Source: Massilia endophytica (lineage in GTDB: Bacteria > Pseudomonadota > Gammaproteobacteria > Burkholderiales > Burkholderiaceae_D). From it: 64,000 nt of DNA. The stretch covers positions 1,922,001-1,986,000 of the forward strand of contig NZ_CP088952.1 in assembly GCF_021165955.1 (NCBI RefSeq). Direction: 5' to 3'. This document shows positions 25,525 through 35,220 of the stretch, piece after piece. Positions within the stretch are counted from its first letter, which is position 1, and every line of letters begins with the position of its first letter. The position numbers and the translations under genes were made by a program. The notes under the pieces were generated by a model. It did not search any database, was not told the DNA's origin, and saw only the letters and a list, made by a program, of their open reading frames with translations.

Positions 25525-26048
25525 TACTTGCGCTTTTTGGCGGGAGTCGCCTTCTGCTGTGCTTGAACCAAGGCTCGCAACTTTTTTAGATATGCCACCT
25601 CCATGCGGAGATGGTTTACCTCCGCCAGCAGCTCCTCGCGGGTGCGCGTGTCATCGTTGGGGGAATCTTCTGTTTTTTCCGTTGCGGTTGCCATCTTGCT
25701 CGGTTTTCCTCGTTGGCCGGGCTGCAGGGCATCCAGCCCGCCATTTTCGTAACTACGCCCCCAAGCAGCCAGAATGCCAGGATTGCGGATATTGAACTGA
25801 GCGGCCGTCTGACCGTATGAAAGTTCATTTTCCCACATGTGCCGCAAGACTGAGAGCTTGAACTCGGCACTGTAGTGGCTGAACTTCTTCTTGAGTCCTC
25901 CGACACCATGGGCCCGGAACGACTCCACCCAGCGTCGCACCATCCCATATGCGACCCTATGCTCTTGCGCGATCGTCCTGTAACCGGCCCCGCCGCGCAG
26001 GTACTGCTGAACTACCGCTAGCTTGAACTTCTCATCGTACTTCGTCAT
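25524..26048 (-). CDS. IS3-family transposase OrfA (helix-turn-helix)
   Basis: 174 residues from the ATG at 26048. Two helix-turn-helix units (KFKLAVVQQYLRGGAGYRTI and then EFKLSVLRHMWENELSYGQT) bind the element ends. A C-terminal leucine-heptad region (REELLAEVNHLRMEVAYLKK) mediates dimerisation. The frame ends GCC AAA AAG CGC AAG TAG, and OrfB is in the -1 frame over the stop. Confidence 0.94.
   Translation of the reverse strand: MTKYDEKFKLAVVQQYLRGGAGYRTIAQEHRVAYGMVRRWVESFRAHGVGGLKKKFSHYSAEFKLSVLRHMWENELSYGQTAAQFNIRNPGILAAWGRSYENGGLDALQPGQRGKPSKMATATEKTEDSPNDDTRTREELLAEVNHLRMEVAYLKKLRALVQAQQKATPAKKRK
25533..25540 (-). other. Probable -1 frameshift site of the IS transposase
   Basis: The minus strand reads CCAAAAAG with codons AAA AAG in orfA phase, three codons before the orfA stop. 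Slipping back by one puts the ribosome in the orfB frame with no stop between. The A run is five bases, shorter than the A6G motif typical of IS3 elements. Confidence 0.55.
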
Positions 26049-26068
26049 GAAAAAACCCCAAAAGTTGG

Positions 26069-26093
26069 TGTCCAACTCTTGGGGTTCAGTTCA
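26069..26093. repeat. IS right terminal inverted repeat
   Basis: Reads TGTCCAACTC...CAGTTCA on the plus strand, the inverse of the left end with about two differences. It marks the right boundary; the next base, 26094, belongs to the split terminator loop. Confidence 0.88.
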
Positions 26094-26108
26094 GAGAGCG
26101 CTTTTTTG
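26094..26108 (-). terminator. Proximal arm of a terminator split by the IS
   Basis: The minus strand after the parvulin stop reads AAAAAAGCGCTC (26107-26096). Its complement with the T9 tract lies 1.4 kb away on the other side of the IS. Confidence 0.7.
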
Positions 26109-26122
26109 CAGCCAGGTCCAGA

Positions 26123-26902
26123 TTACTGGATCTTGGCCTTCTTCATCAGTTCTTCGCGGAAGGCTGCCAGCTTGCGCTGCTGCAGGGCCTGCTCGATCTG
26201 GGGCTTCAGTTCTTCCAGCGTCGCCACCTTGGCCGCGCGGGTGCCTTCCAGCTTGATCACGTGCCAGCCGAATTCCGACTTCACCGGCTTGTCGGTGATC
26301 TGGCCGTCCTTCAGGGCCACCATGGCGTCCGCGAAAGGCTTCACGTAGCCGCCCGGAGCCTGCCAATCCAGGTCGCCGCCGTTGGCTGCCGAACCAGGAT
26401 CCTTGGACTGCTTCGCCAGTTCTTCGAACTTGGCGCCGCCTTTCAGCTTGGCGATGATGTCGGTGGCTTCCTTTTCGGTCGCAACCAGGATGTGGCGCGC
26501 GTGGTATTCCTTGTCGCCGGTGGCAGCCTTGTACTTGTCGTACTCGGCCTTCACATCCGCATCCTTCACCGGATTCTTCTTCAGGTAGTCGGCCAGCATG
26601 GCGTTGATCACGATGCTCTGGCGGGTGTTCTCGATCGCATCCTTGACTTCCTTGCGGGTGCCGAAGCCTTGCTTGTCCGCTTCCTGCACCAGCACTTCGC
26701 GCGCGATCAGGTCCTTCTTGATGGCCTCACGCAGCTGCGGCGTGTCGGGCTGCTTGCCCTGGGCGACGACCTGCTTGACCACGGCGTCGATGCGGCTGGC
26801 CGGAATCGCCTTGCCGTTCACGGTGGCGGCATTCTGGGCGAAGGCAGGGGCGGCCACGATGGCGCTCATTGCTAACAATACGCGGGCTGGCTTCAAAATC
26901 AT
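26123..26902 (-). CDS. Periplasmic parvulin-type peptidyl-prolyl isomerase, copy 1
   Basis: Exported foldase, 259 residues from the ATG at 26902 (AGGA seven bases upstream; a GTG two codons earlier is less likely). It has a signal peptide ending APAFAQ, a SurA_N-like helical region with VNGKAIPASRIDAVVKQVV, and a rotamase domain with YHARHILVATEKEA, AKQSKDPGSAANGGDLDW and FGWHVIKLEGTR. It ends in the same KKAKIQ as its neighbour. It is about 60 percent identical by eye to the upstream gene, a tandem duplicate. Its own terminator has been split by the IS3 element. Confidence 0.92.
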   Translation of the reverse strand: MILKPARVLLAMSAIVAAPAFAQNAATVNGKAIPASRIDAVVKQVVAQGKQPDTPQLREAIKKDLIAREVLVQEADKQGFGTRKEVKDAIENTRQSIVINAMLADYLKKNPVKDADVKAEYDKYKAATGDKEYHARHILVATEKEATDIIAKLKGGAKFEELAKQSKDPGSAANGGDLDWQAPGGYVKPFADAMVALKDGQITDKPVKSEFGWHVIKLEGTRAAKVATLEELKPQIEQALQQRKLAAFREELMKKAKIQ

Positions 26903-26930
26903 TCTCACTTCCTATCAAGTAAAACTAACA

Positions 26931-26951
26931 CCGGCGCCACTTGGGCGCCGG
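26931..26951 (-). terminator. Intercistronic hairpin between the tandem parvulin genes
   Basis: Perfect 8-bp stem CCGGCGCC (26931-26938) / GGCGCCGG (26944-26951) with a five-base loop. On the minus strand it is followed by a weak T-rich stretch (TGTTAGTTTTACTT). It could be a partial terminator or protect the upstream message. Confidence 0.55.
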
Positions 26952-26966
26952 AACCGTTGCGGAAAC

Positions 26967-27746
26967 TTACTGGATCTTCGCTTTCTTCAGCAGTTCTTCC
27001 TGGTAGCCTGCCAGCTTGCGCTGCATCAGGGCTTCCTGGATCTGCGGCTTCACTTCATCCATGGTCGGCAGCTTGGCCTGGCGGATTTCGTCCACCTTGA
27101 TCACGTGGAAGCCGTTCGGGGTCTGCACCGCCTTTTCGGTGACCTGGCCTGCCTTCAGGTTGACGAAGGCGTCCGAGAAGATTTTCGGGAAGGAGGAGGG
27201 GGTGGCCCAATCCAGGTCGCCGCCGTTGTTGGCCGAACCGGTGTCCTTCGACTGCTTCGCCAGCTCTTCGAACTTGGCGCCGCCTTTCAGCTTGGCGATG
27301 ATGTCGTTGGCCGCTGCTTCGGTTTCCACCAGGATGTGGCGCACGTGGTATTCCTTGTCGCCGGTCTGGGCCACGAAGCGGTCGTATTCAGCCTTGATGT
27401 CGGCGTCCGACACCGGGTGCTTCTTCGCGTAGTCCGCCACCAGGGCCTGCACGATGATGGCCTGGCGGGCATTCTCGATAGCCTGCTTGACGTCGGCGTT
27501 CTGGTCGAACTTCTGCTTGGTGGCTTCCTGCATCATCACTTCGCGGCCGATCAGTTCCTTCTTGATCATGTCGCGCAGCTGGGGCGAGTCGGCCTGCTGG
27601 CCTTGCGCCACTACCTGCTTGACGATGGCGTCCACGCGCGAGGTGGGGATGCCCTTGCCGTTAACCACAGCAACGTTCTGGGCAAATGCTGGTGCCGATG
27701 CGACGGCGATGAGTGCGAGCAGCAGACTAGCTGGCTTGAAAGTCAT
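26967..27746 (-). CDS. Periplasmic parvulin-type peptidyl-prolyl isomerase, copy 2
   Basis: Exported foldase of 259 residues, the first gene of the tandem pair. It has a signal peptide (LLLALIAVASAPAFAQ), the N-terminal helical part VNGKGIPTSRVDAIVKQVV, and a rotamase domain with YHVRHILVETEAAA, AKQSKDTGSANNGGDLDW and NGFHVIKVDEIR. Compared with copy 1, FGWH has become NGFH, and the loop after GGDLDW differs. Duplicates of this kind often serve outer-membrane or secreted clients in Burkholderiales; the clients are unknown. Confidence 0.92.
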   Translation of the reverse strand: MTFKPASLLLALIAVASAPAFAQNVAVVNGKGIPTSRVDAIVKQVVAQGQQADSPQLRDMIKKELIGREVMMQEATKQKFDQNADVKQAIENARQAIIVQALVADYAKKHPVSDADIKAEYDRFVAQTGDKEYHVRHILVETEAAANDIIAKLKGGAKFEELAKQSKDTGSANNGGDLDWATPSSFPKIFSDAFVNLKAGQVTEKAVQTPNGFHVIKVDEIRQAKLPTMDEVKPQIQEALMQRKLAGYQEELLKKAKIQ

Positions 27747-27853
27747 TATTGTTTCCTACGGGAAAAGGTCTTGAAAATCGCGGGGAAAAGGGCCTGGATC
27801 GCGGAGATGTCTCTACTATTCAATCTTTGATGGTTCCCAAAACTTCGCGCATA

Positions 27854-28123
27854 TCATACTTCCGACGGTGCCAAAGCAGTAATGGCCAATGCATGTATTT
27901 CTTTATGCATCATATCGTGCACGGAATCATACACCAGTCGATGGCGCATGACGAGCTTATGGCCCTCGAATTTCTTTGAAACAATTCGTAAGCGGTAATG
28001 GCCCCCGCCGGAGGCCGCGCCCGCATGGCCGGCGTGCAGGGCGGACTCGTCGTCCAGCTCGATTTCCTGGGGTTCCAGGACCTGCAGGCGCTGGCGGATC
28101 TTCTCGAGGCGCGGGTCGCTCAT
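27854..28123 (-). CDS. BolA family protein
   Basis: 89 residues. It has the BolA fold with the conserved LRIVSKKFEGHKLVMRHRLV helix-turn region and ends HALAITALAP. BolA proteins bind monothiol glutaredoxins and [2Fe-2S] clusters and help iron-sulfur trafficking; some bind DNA. The ATG overlaps the TGA of yciB (ATGA), so the gene is coupled to the septation/envelope gene upstream on the minus strand. His residues suitable for cluster binding are present in the MRHRLVYDSVHDMMHKE area. Confidence 0.9.
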   Translation of the reverse strand: MSDPRLEKIRQRLQVLEPQEIELDDESALHAGHAGAASGGGHYRLRIVSKKFEGHKLVMRHRLVYDSVHDMMHKEIHALAITALAPSEV

Positions 28124-28749
28124 GCTTCGTCCTTGATGTGCTTGGAGAGGTAGATGGTCTGGCCCACGATAAAGGCGAACATCAGGCCCGTGGCGCCGAA
28201 GGCCTTGAAACTGACCCAGGCGCCCGTATCCGTGCGGAAGAGCACGAAGGCCACGAAGAGATTAATAAAGCCCATCACCACAAAGAAGGTCATCCAGGCC
28301 AGGTTAATCCGGTGCCAGACTTCGTCCGGCAGCTTGATCTGTTTTTCCATGGCCTTGCGCATGAGGTTTTTCTTGAAATACCACTGGGCCACGATCAGGG
28401 CCGCCGCAAAGCACCAGTAAATAATGGTGGGCTTCCATTTGATGAAATTGTCGTCGTGGAAATAGATCGTCAAGCCGCCGAAGAAAACGAAGAGAATCAG
28501 CGACAGCCAGAGCGCGCCGTCCACCTTCCGCCCGCGCAGAATCAGGTAGAGGATCTGGAATACCGTGGCGATAATGCCCGCAATGGTGGCCACGATAATG
28601 GGGGCCTGGCTGGCGGTGATGGCGCCGCCCATGATGAAGCCGCTCAGGTGGCCGTTGATGAAGGCCTGGGCAGCCTCCTCGTTCATGCCGGCCCACTTGT
28701 AGCTGCCGAAGAAGACCAGCAGGGGGAAAATATCGAAGAGAAATTTCAT
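28120..28749 (-). CDS. yciB: Inner-membrane intracellular septation protein YciB/IspZ
   Basis: 209-residue polytopic membrane protein with about five helices (for example FLFDIFPLLVFFGSYKWAG at the N-terminus and GFINLFVAFVLFRTDTGAWV later). E. coli YciB is 179 residues and contributes to envelope integrity and septation with ZipA and YciC. The family signature DIFPLLVFF and the W/F-rich loops match. It lies between msrB (8-base gap) and bolA (overlap), a common betaproteobacterial order. Confidence 0.92.
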   Translation of the reverse strand: MKFLFDIFPLLVFFGSYKWAGMNEEAAQAFINGHLSGFIMGGAITASQAPIIVATIAGIIATVFQILYLILRGRKVDGALWLSLILFVFFGGLTIYFHDDNFIKWKPTIIYWCFAAALIVAQWYFKKNLMRKAMEKQIKLPDEVWHRINLAWMTFFVVMGFINLFVAFVLFRTDTGAWVSFKAFGATGLMFAFIVGQTIYLSKHIKDEA

Positions 28750-28757
28750 GTCGTTCT

Positions 28758-29162
28758 TTACGCTTGGGGCTCGAAACGCAGCGAGGCCGAATTGATGCAG
28801 TAGCGCAATCCGGTCGGCGGCGGACCATCCGGGAACACGTGGCCCAGGTGGGCATCGCAGACGGCACAGATGATTTCGGTGCGCAGCATACCATGGGAGC
28901 GGTCCACCTTCTCGATCACATTGGCCGGGTCGATGGGCTCGAAGTAGCTGGGCCAGCCGCAGCCGGAATCGAACTTGGCGTCCGAGCGGAACAGGGGGGT
29001 GTTACAGCAGACGCAGGTGTAGATGCCCGGCGCATGGTGGTCCCAGTACTTGCCCGTGAAGGCGCGTTCGGTGGCGGCGTGGCGGGTGACCTGGTACTGC
29101 ATGGAGTCCAGCTGGGCGCGCCATTCGGCGTCGGTTTTGACGACTTTATCTTTCTCGCTCAT
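28758..29162 (-). CDS. msrB: Peptide-methionine (R)-S-oxide reductase
   Basis: Reduces methionine-R-sulfoxide in proteins. The 134-residue product has two zinc CxxC motifs (YTCVCCNTPLF and ICAVCDAHLGHVF) and the catalytic Cys122 in RYCINSASLRFEP. The conserved DSGCGWPSYFEP loop is present. There is no MsrA fusion and no signal peptide, so it is cytosolic. It lies nine bases downstream of selO and eight bases upstream of yciB, suggesting one oxidative-stress and envelope operon. Confidence 0.96.
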   Translation of the reverse strand: MSEKDKVVKTDAEWRAQLDSMQYQVTRHAATERAFTGKYWDHHAPGIYTCVCCNTPLFRSDAKFDSGCGWPSYFEPIDPANVIEKVDRSHGMLRTEIICAVCDAHLGHVFPDGPPPTGLRYCINSASLRFEPQA

Positions 29163-29171
29163 GGTTCAATC

Positions 29172-30566
29172 TCAAGAGGAACAACTGACTTCAAGTTCGC
29201 TGGCCCAGTCGGGCGGCAGCGCGGCATAGCTTTCGTTCCCGGGCTGCTCGTCGAAGGGACGCTCCAGCACCTGCAGCAGGCGCGCCACTTCCGAAAAGTC
29301 CTTATTCTGCGCTTTTTCGATGGCAACTTGCGCCAGATAGTTACGCAGTACGTACTTTGGGTTGCAGCGGTCCATTGCAAGCTTGCGTTCGGCGTCCACG
29401 CTGCCTTCGGCCTGCAGGCGGGCGCGGTAGCTCCCGGCCCAGGCATCGAAAGCGGGACGGTCGATGAACAGGTCGCGCAGGGGCTCGTCCCCGCCCGCGT
29501 CTGTACTATGCAAACCGCTCAGCCGCCGGAAGAATAACGTGAAATCGGCGTGATTCGCTTGCAGCAGGCCAAACATCGTGTCCAGCAGCTCCCGGTCGCT
29601 GTCGCGCTGCTCGCGCAGGCCGAGCTTGGCGTGCAGGAGCTCGCTCATCTTGTCCTCGAACACTTCCTGATAGACGCCCAGCGCTTCCTGGGCCGCATCC
29701 ACCTCGCCTACCAGGGGCAGCAGGGCCTGCGCCAGGGCGTAGCAGTTCCAGTGCCCGATCTGCGGCTGGTTGGCGTAGCTGTAGCGGCCGTTCTGGTCGC
29801 TGTGATTGCAGATGTGGCGGGAGTTGAAGGCTTCCATGAAGCCGAAGGGGCCGTAGTCCAGCGTCTGGCCGAGGATGGACATATTGTCGGTATTGAGCAC
29901 GCCGTGCATGAAGCCCACGGCCTGCCACTGCGCCACGAGCCGCGCGGTGCGGCGCGTGACTTCCTCCAGGAAGGCGGCGTAGGGGTTCTGCTTCTCCCGC
30001 AGCTCGGGATAGAAACGGTCGATCACGTAATCGGCCAGGATTTTCAGCTCGCCTTCCTGGCGCTTGTAGTACCAGTGCTCGAAGGAGCCGAAGCGCACGA
30101 AGGTGGGCGCCATGCGCACCACCACGGCCGATGTTTCGATGGTTTCGCGCACCACGCCCTGGTCCGAGCCAGCCACGGAGAGGGCGCGGCTGGTGGGAAT
30201 GCCCAGCGCATGCATCGCTTCGGAGCAGAGGAACTCGCGGATGGAGGAGCGCAGCACGGCGCGGCCGTCGCCCATGCGCGAATAGGGCGTGAGGCCTGCG
30301 CCTTTCAGCTGCAGCTCCATGGGGCCTTCGGCCGTGGCGACCTCGCCCAGCAGGATGGCGCGGCCGTCGCCCAGCTGTCCGGCCCAGACGCCGAACTGGT
30401 GGCCCGAGTAGACGGCTGCAAGAGGCTTGCTGCGCTCGGGCACGCGGTTGCCGACGATGGCGGCCAGCGAGTCTTCTTCCGCCAGCACTGCCGGGTCGAG
30501 CCCGATCAGGCGCGCGGCGGAAGGGCTGGCCGCGACCAGATAGGGCGCAGGCAGGGGCGTCGGCAT
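29172..30566 (-). CDS. selO: Protein adenylyltransferase SelO (YdiU family), start uncertain
   Basis: Pseudokinase-fold enzyme that transfers AMP to Ser/Thr/Tyr of proteins and supports redox homeostasis. At least 464 residues follow the ATG at 30566, with family segments YSGHQFGVWAGQLGDGRA, LKGAGLTPYSRMGDGRAVLR, GVLNTDNMSILG and DYGPFGFMEAF. The C-terminus is SCSS, with Cys at the place where animal SelO has selenocysteine. In-frame residues upstream (LPFDNSFASLPPAFYTRL, coded at 30567-30620) are clearly SelO, so the true start is upstream. Yet no ATG, GTG or TTG occurs before the in-frame stop at 30729-30731. A CTG, ATC or ATT start, or a sequencing error, must be considered. Confidence 0.9.
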   Translation of the reverse strand: MPTPLPAPYLVAASPSAARLIGLDPAVLAEEDSLAAIVGNRVPERSKPLAAVYSGHQFGVWAGQLGDGRAILLGEVATAEGPMELQLKGAGLTPYSRMGDGRAVLRSSIREFLCSEAMHALGIPTSRALSVAGSDQGVVRETIETSAVVVRMAPTFVRFGSFEHWYYKRQEGELKILADYVIDRFYPELREKQNPYAAFLEEVTRRTARLVAQWQAVGFMHGVLNTDNMSILGQTLDYGPFGFMEAFNSRHICNHSDQNGRYSYANQPQIGHWNCYALAQALLPLVGEVDAAQEALGVYQEVFEDKMSELLHAKLGLREQRDSDRELLDTMFGLLQANHADFTLFFRRLSGLHSTDAGGDEPLRDLFIDRPAFDAWAGSYRARLQAEGSVDAERKLAMDRCNPKYVLRNYLAQVAIEKAQNKDFSEVARLLQVLERPFDEQPGNESYAALPPDWASELEVSCSS

Positions 30567-30784
30567 CAGGCGCGTGTAGAACGCGGGCGGCAGGCTCGCA
30601 AAGGAGTTGTCGAAAGGGAGGGCAAGAGCGGCGATGGCGGTTCCAGTCAGGACGGAGTGAGACAGGGAGGATTTTAGCGCAGGCGGGGAAAAGGCATCGT
30701 CCGCTGCGCATGAAATAGCACGGTCGCTCTATTATGGGGTATAGTGGCGCGATCCGCCGACTCCCATAGAAGAGGAAAAGAGAC

Positions 30785-32875
<2,091 letters not shown>

Positions 32876-33418
32876 TCAGGCGATGCGCTTGCGCATGCGG
32901 GAAAGCGGCACCGAAATGCCGTCCGGCAGCGCAAGCGTGAAATCCTCGACAGTCTCGAAGCCTGATGCGCGGTAGAGCGGCACGCCGGGCATGGTGGCGG
33001 CCAGTTCCAGCACCGTGAAGCCTTCCGCCGCCGCTGCGTTTTCGCAGTGGCGCATCAGCATGCTGCCCAGTCCCTGGCGCGGCGAGGACGGATCGACAAA
33101 GAAGGCGCGGATGCGGCCCGCCTGCGTGGCGGGATCGAGCAGGGGATCGGGACCGGACTTCGCCTGGTCGCCGCCAAACAGCGTGGCGCGCTTGCTCCAG
33201 CCGCCGCAGGCGACGATCTCGCCGCCGCGCTCGATCACGTAATAGGTTCCGTCTTCCAGCAGCTGGCTGTCCACGCCGAACACATGGCGCGTCAGCGCCG
33301 CCGCCTGTTCTTCCGTGTAAAAGCCCTTGCTCAAGCCGATGCCTGAGCGCGCGATCAGCGCTTCCATCACCGGCACGTCCTCGCGGCGCGCCGTGCGCAG
33401 CTGGGCCGGGGCGTTCAT
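32876..33418 (-). CDS. GNAT family N-acetyltransferase
   Basis: 180-residue acyl-CoA N-acyltransferase. It starts at ATG 33418 (MNAPAQLRTARREDVPVMEA), overlapping the nadB stop as ATGA. Motif A is IRAFFVDPSSPRQGLGSMLM, with the acetyl-CoA loop RQGLGS, and the end contains MPGVPLYRASGFETVEDF. The substrate is unknown. Coupling to nadB suggests coexpression with NAD synthesis, without a known functional link. It converges with the beta-oxidation gene with no space between the stops. Confidence 0.86.
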   Translation of the reverse strand: MNAPAQLRTARREDVPVMEALIARSGIGLSKGFYTEEQAAALTRHVFGVDSQLLEDGTYYVIERGGEIVACGGWSKRATLFGGDQAKSGPDPLLDPATQAGRIRAFFVDPSSPRQGLGSMLMRHCENAAAAEGFTVLELAATMPGVPLYRASGFETVEDFTLALPDGISVPLSRMRKRIA

Positions 33419-35028
33419 CTGCGCGCGGGCGTGAGGACGCTGGGCAGGGCCTTGGGCAGGGTGCCCGGATAGTCGCGGCTGTAGTGCAGGCCGCGGCTCT
33501 CGCGGCGCTGCAGGGCGCTGTTGACGATCAGCGCGGCCACGTCCACCAGGTTGCGCAGCTCCAGCAGGTCGGCCGTGATGCGGAAGTTGCGGTAGTACTC
33601 GTCGATCTCTTCCTTCAGCAGCGCAATGCGGTGCTGGGCGCGTTCCAGGCGCTTGGTGGTGCGCACGATGCCGACGTAGTTCCACATGAAGCGCCGCAGT
33701 TCGTCCCAGTTGTGGGCGATGACCACTTCCTCGTCCGCATCGGTGACGCGGCTTTCGTCCCAGTCCGGCAGCCATGGAGCGCCGTCCTTCTCGTGCGAGA
33801 GGATGTCATGGGCGCAGGCGCGGCCCACGACCACGCATTCCAGCAGCGAATTGCTGGCGAGGCGGTTGGCGCCGTGCAGGCCGGTGCAGGCCGTTTCGCC
33901 AACGGCGTACAGGCCGGGCAGGTCGGTTCTTCCCATCAAGTCCGTCACCACGCCGCCGCAGGTGTAGTGGGCGGCGGGCACGATGGGGATGGGTTCTTTC
34001 GTGATGTCGATGCCCAGCTCCAGGCAGCGCGCGTAAATGGTGGGGAAGTGCTCGATCAGGAATTCGGCCGGTTTGTGGCTGATATCGAGGTGCACGTAAT
34101 CCAGGCCGCGCTTCTTGATTTCGAAGTCGATGGCGCGCGCCACCACGTCGCGCGGCGCCAGCTCGGCGCGCGGATCGTGCTGCAGCATGAAGCGCTGCCC
34201 CGCAGCCGCTCCCGCTTCCGGCGGCAGTTTCAGCACGCCGCCTTCGCCGCGGATCGCCTCGGTGATGAGGAAGGACTTCGCGTAGGGGTGGTACAGGCAG
34301 GTGGGGTGGAACTGGATGAACTCCATGTTCGATACCCGGCAGCCCGCGCGCCATGCCATGGCGATGCCGTCGCCGCTGGCCGTGTCGGGATTTGTGGTGT
34401 AGAGGTACACCTTGCCCGCGCCGCCAGTCGCCATGACAGTATGTTCGGCCGCCACCGTATGCACCTGGCCCGAGCGCGTGTCCTGCATGTAGAGGCCATG
34501 GCATTTGGGCTGGGCGTTGCTGCCTTGCGGGCGGGGACCCAGCTTGTCCGAGGTAATCAGGTCGATGGCGCAGTGGTGCTCGAACAGGGTGATGTTCGGG
34601 TGGGCGCGCACCTTTTCCTCCAGCGTGACCTGCACGGCGTGGCCCGTGGCGTCGGCCGCGTGGATGATGCGGCGCTGGCTATGGCCTCCCTCGCGGGTCA
34701 GGTGGAAGCCCAGTTCCGCGCTGTCGTCCTTCGTAAAGGGAACGCCCTGGTCGATCAGCCACTGGATGGCCTCGCGGCCATGCTCCACGATGTAGCGCGT
34801 GGCGCCTTCATCGCACAGGCCGCCGCCCGCTTCAAGCGTATCGGCGATGTGCTGTTCGTGGCTGTCGCCCGAATCCAGCACCGCTGCGATGCCTCCCTGT
34901 GCCCAGTTGCTGGCGCCGTCCAGCAGGGCGCGTTTGGACACAATGGCAACTTTACGGGTCTCGGCCAGATGGAGGGCGACCGACAGGCCTGCCAGGCCGC
35001 TGCCGACGATGGCGACATCAAATTTCAT
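33415..35028 (-). CDS. nadB: L-aspartate oxidase
   Basis: First step of bacterial NAD synthesis: FAD-dependent oxidation of aspartate to iminoaspartate. From ATG 35028 the product has 537 residues (E. coli 540). N-terminal FAD site VAIVGSGLAGLSVALHLAE; SNWAQGGIAAV; active-site region TREGGHSQRRIIHAADATG; second FAD segment GLYAVGETACTGLHGANRLASNSLLE; C-terminal helical domain with ELRRFMWNYVGIVR. The upstream in-frame extension (12 residues) is not conserved. nadA and nadC are not in the window. Confidence 0.97.
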   Translation of the reverse strand: MKFDVAIVGSGLAGLSVALHLAETRKVAIVSKRALLDGASNWAQGGIAAVLDSGDSHEQHIADTLEAGGGLCDEGATRYIVEHGREAIQWLIDQGVPFTKDDSAELGFHLTREGGHSQRRIIHAADATGHAVQVTLEEKVRAHPNITLFEHHCAIDLITSDKLGPRPQGSNAQPKCHGLYMQDTRSGQVHTVAAEHTVMATGGAGKVYLYTTNPDTASGDGIAMAWRAGCRVSNMEFIQFHPTCLYHPYAKSFLITEAIRGEGGVLKLPPEAGAAAGQRFMLQHDPRAELAPRDVVARAIDFEIKKRGLDYVHLDISHKPAEFLIEHFPTIYARCLELGIDITKEPIPIVPAAHYTCGGVVTDLMGRTDLPGLYAVGETACTGLHGANRLASNSLLECVVVGRACAHDILSHEKDGAPWLPDWDESRVTDADEEVVIAHNWDELRRFMWNYVGIVRTTKRLERAQHRIALLKEEIDEYYRNFRITADLLELRNLVDVAALIVNSALQRRESRGLHYSRDYPGTLPKALPSVLTPARR

Positions 35029-35065
35029 GGTGCGTGGGCGTGAATTTTTGCGGTAAAGAAGCATG

Positions 35066-35095
35066 ACTATAAAACATTTGCGTGCCGCGCGTCAG
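35066..35095 (-). promoter_or_regulatory. Candidate sigma70 promoter of nadB
   Basis: Read on the minus strand: CTGACG (35095-35090), an 18-base spacer, and TATAGT (35071-35066). The start would be about 30 bases before the nadB ATG. Confidence 0.5.
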
Positions 35096-35105
35096 ATCCG
35101 GACTT

Positions 35106-35220
35106 AGGGAAGGGCGGTTGCGCCCGCTCAAAGCCTGCGGCCCGCCCATCCGGCATCATGGCTGAGCCATCGCGAGCGATGGCGGTGGGTGCCCCCCGAC
35201 GGGGCGCGGGAGCAAGCGCC
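35106..35220 (+). promoter_or_regulatory. Structured leader of the EPS/prsK-prsR operon with a weak -24/-12 element
   Basis: GG (35108-35109) and TTGC (35118-35121) keep the GG-N10-GC spacing of sigma54 promoters, but the -24 half (GGGAAGG) is poor. Downstream are two hairpins: GCCATCG-CGAG-CGATGGC (35166-35183, perfect) and GTGCCCC-CCGAC-GGGGCGC (35189-35207). GGGAG at 35208-35212 stands eight bases before the ATG at 35221, so the second hairpin abuts the ribosome site and could affect translation. Confidence 0.35.

Larger units (their letters stand above)
24657..26093 (-). mobile_element. IS3-family insertion sequence, IS150-like
   Basis: 1437-bp element with 25-bp imperfect terminal inverted repeats and two overlapping minus-strand frames, orfA and orfB, in the -1 phase expected for programmed frameshifting. 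The ends begin TGAACTGACCCC, close to the TGTACTGACCCC ends of IS150, and the length matches that group (about 1.44 kb). Both frames are uninterrupted and the DDE residues are intact, so it may be active. No target duplication of 3-4 bp is visible: the left flank reads CGG and the right flank GAG. It sits in the loop of the terminator after the parvulin gene. Confidence 0.93.

Noticed and set aside
5423..30566. Selenium-use system inferred from mnmH and selO
   Set aside because: SelO here ends with Cys, MnmH can act as a geranyltransferase, and no selD, selA or selB is visible; the two genes are 23 kb apart.
35101..35220. Cyclic-di-GMP (GEMM-I) riboswitch before the EPS transferase gene, suggested by CTCAAAGCCTGCGGCC
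   Set aside because: The required GACGCAAAGCC-type core and the tetraloop-receptor arrangement are not there; only a short stretch resembles it. A covariance search would settle it.
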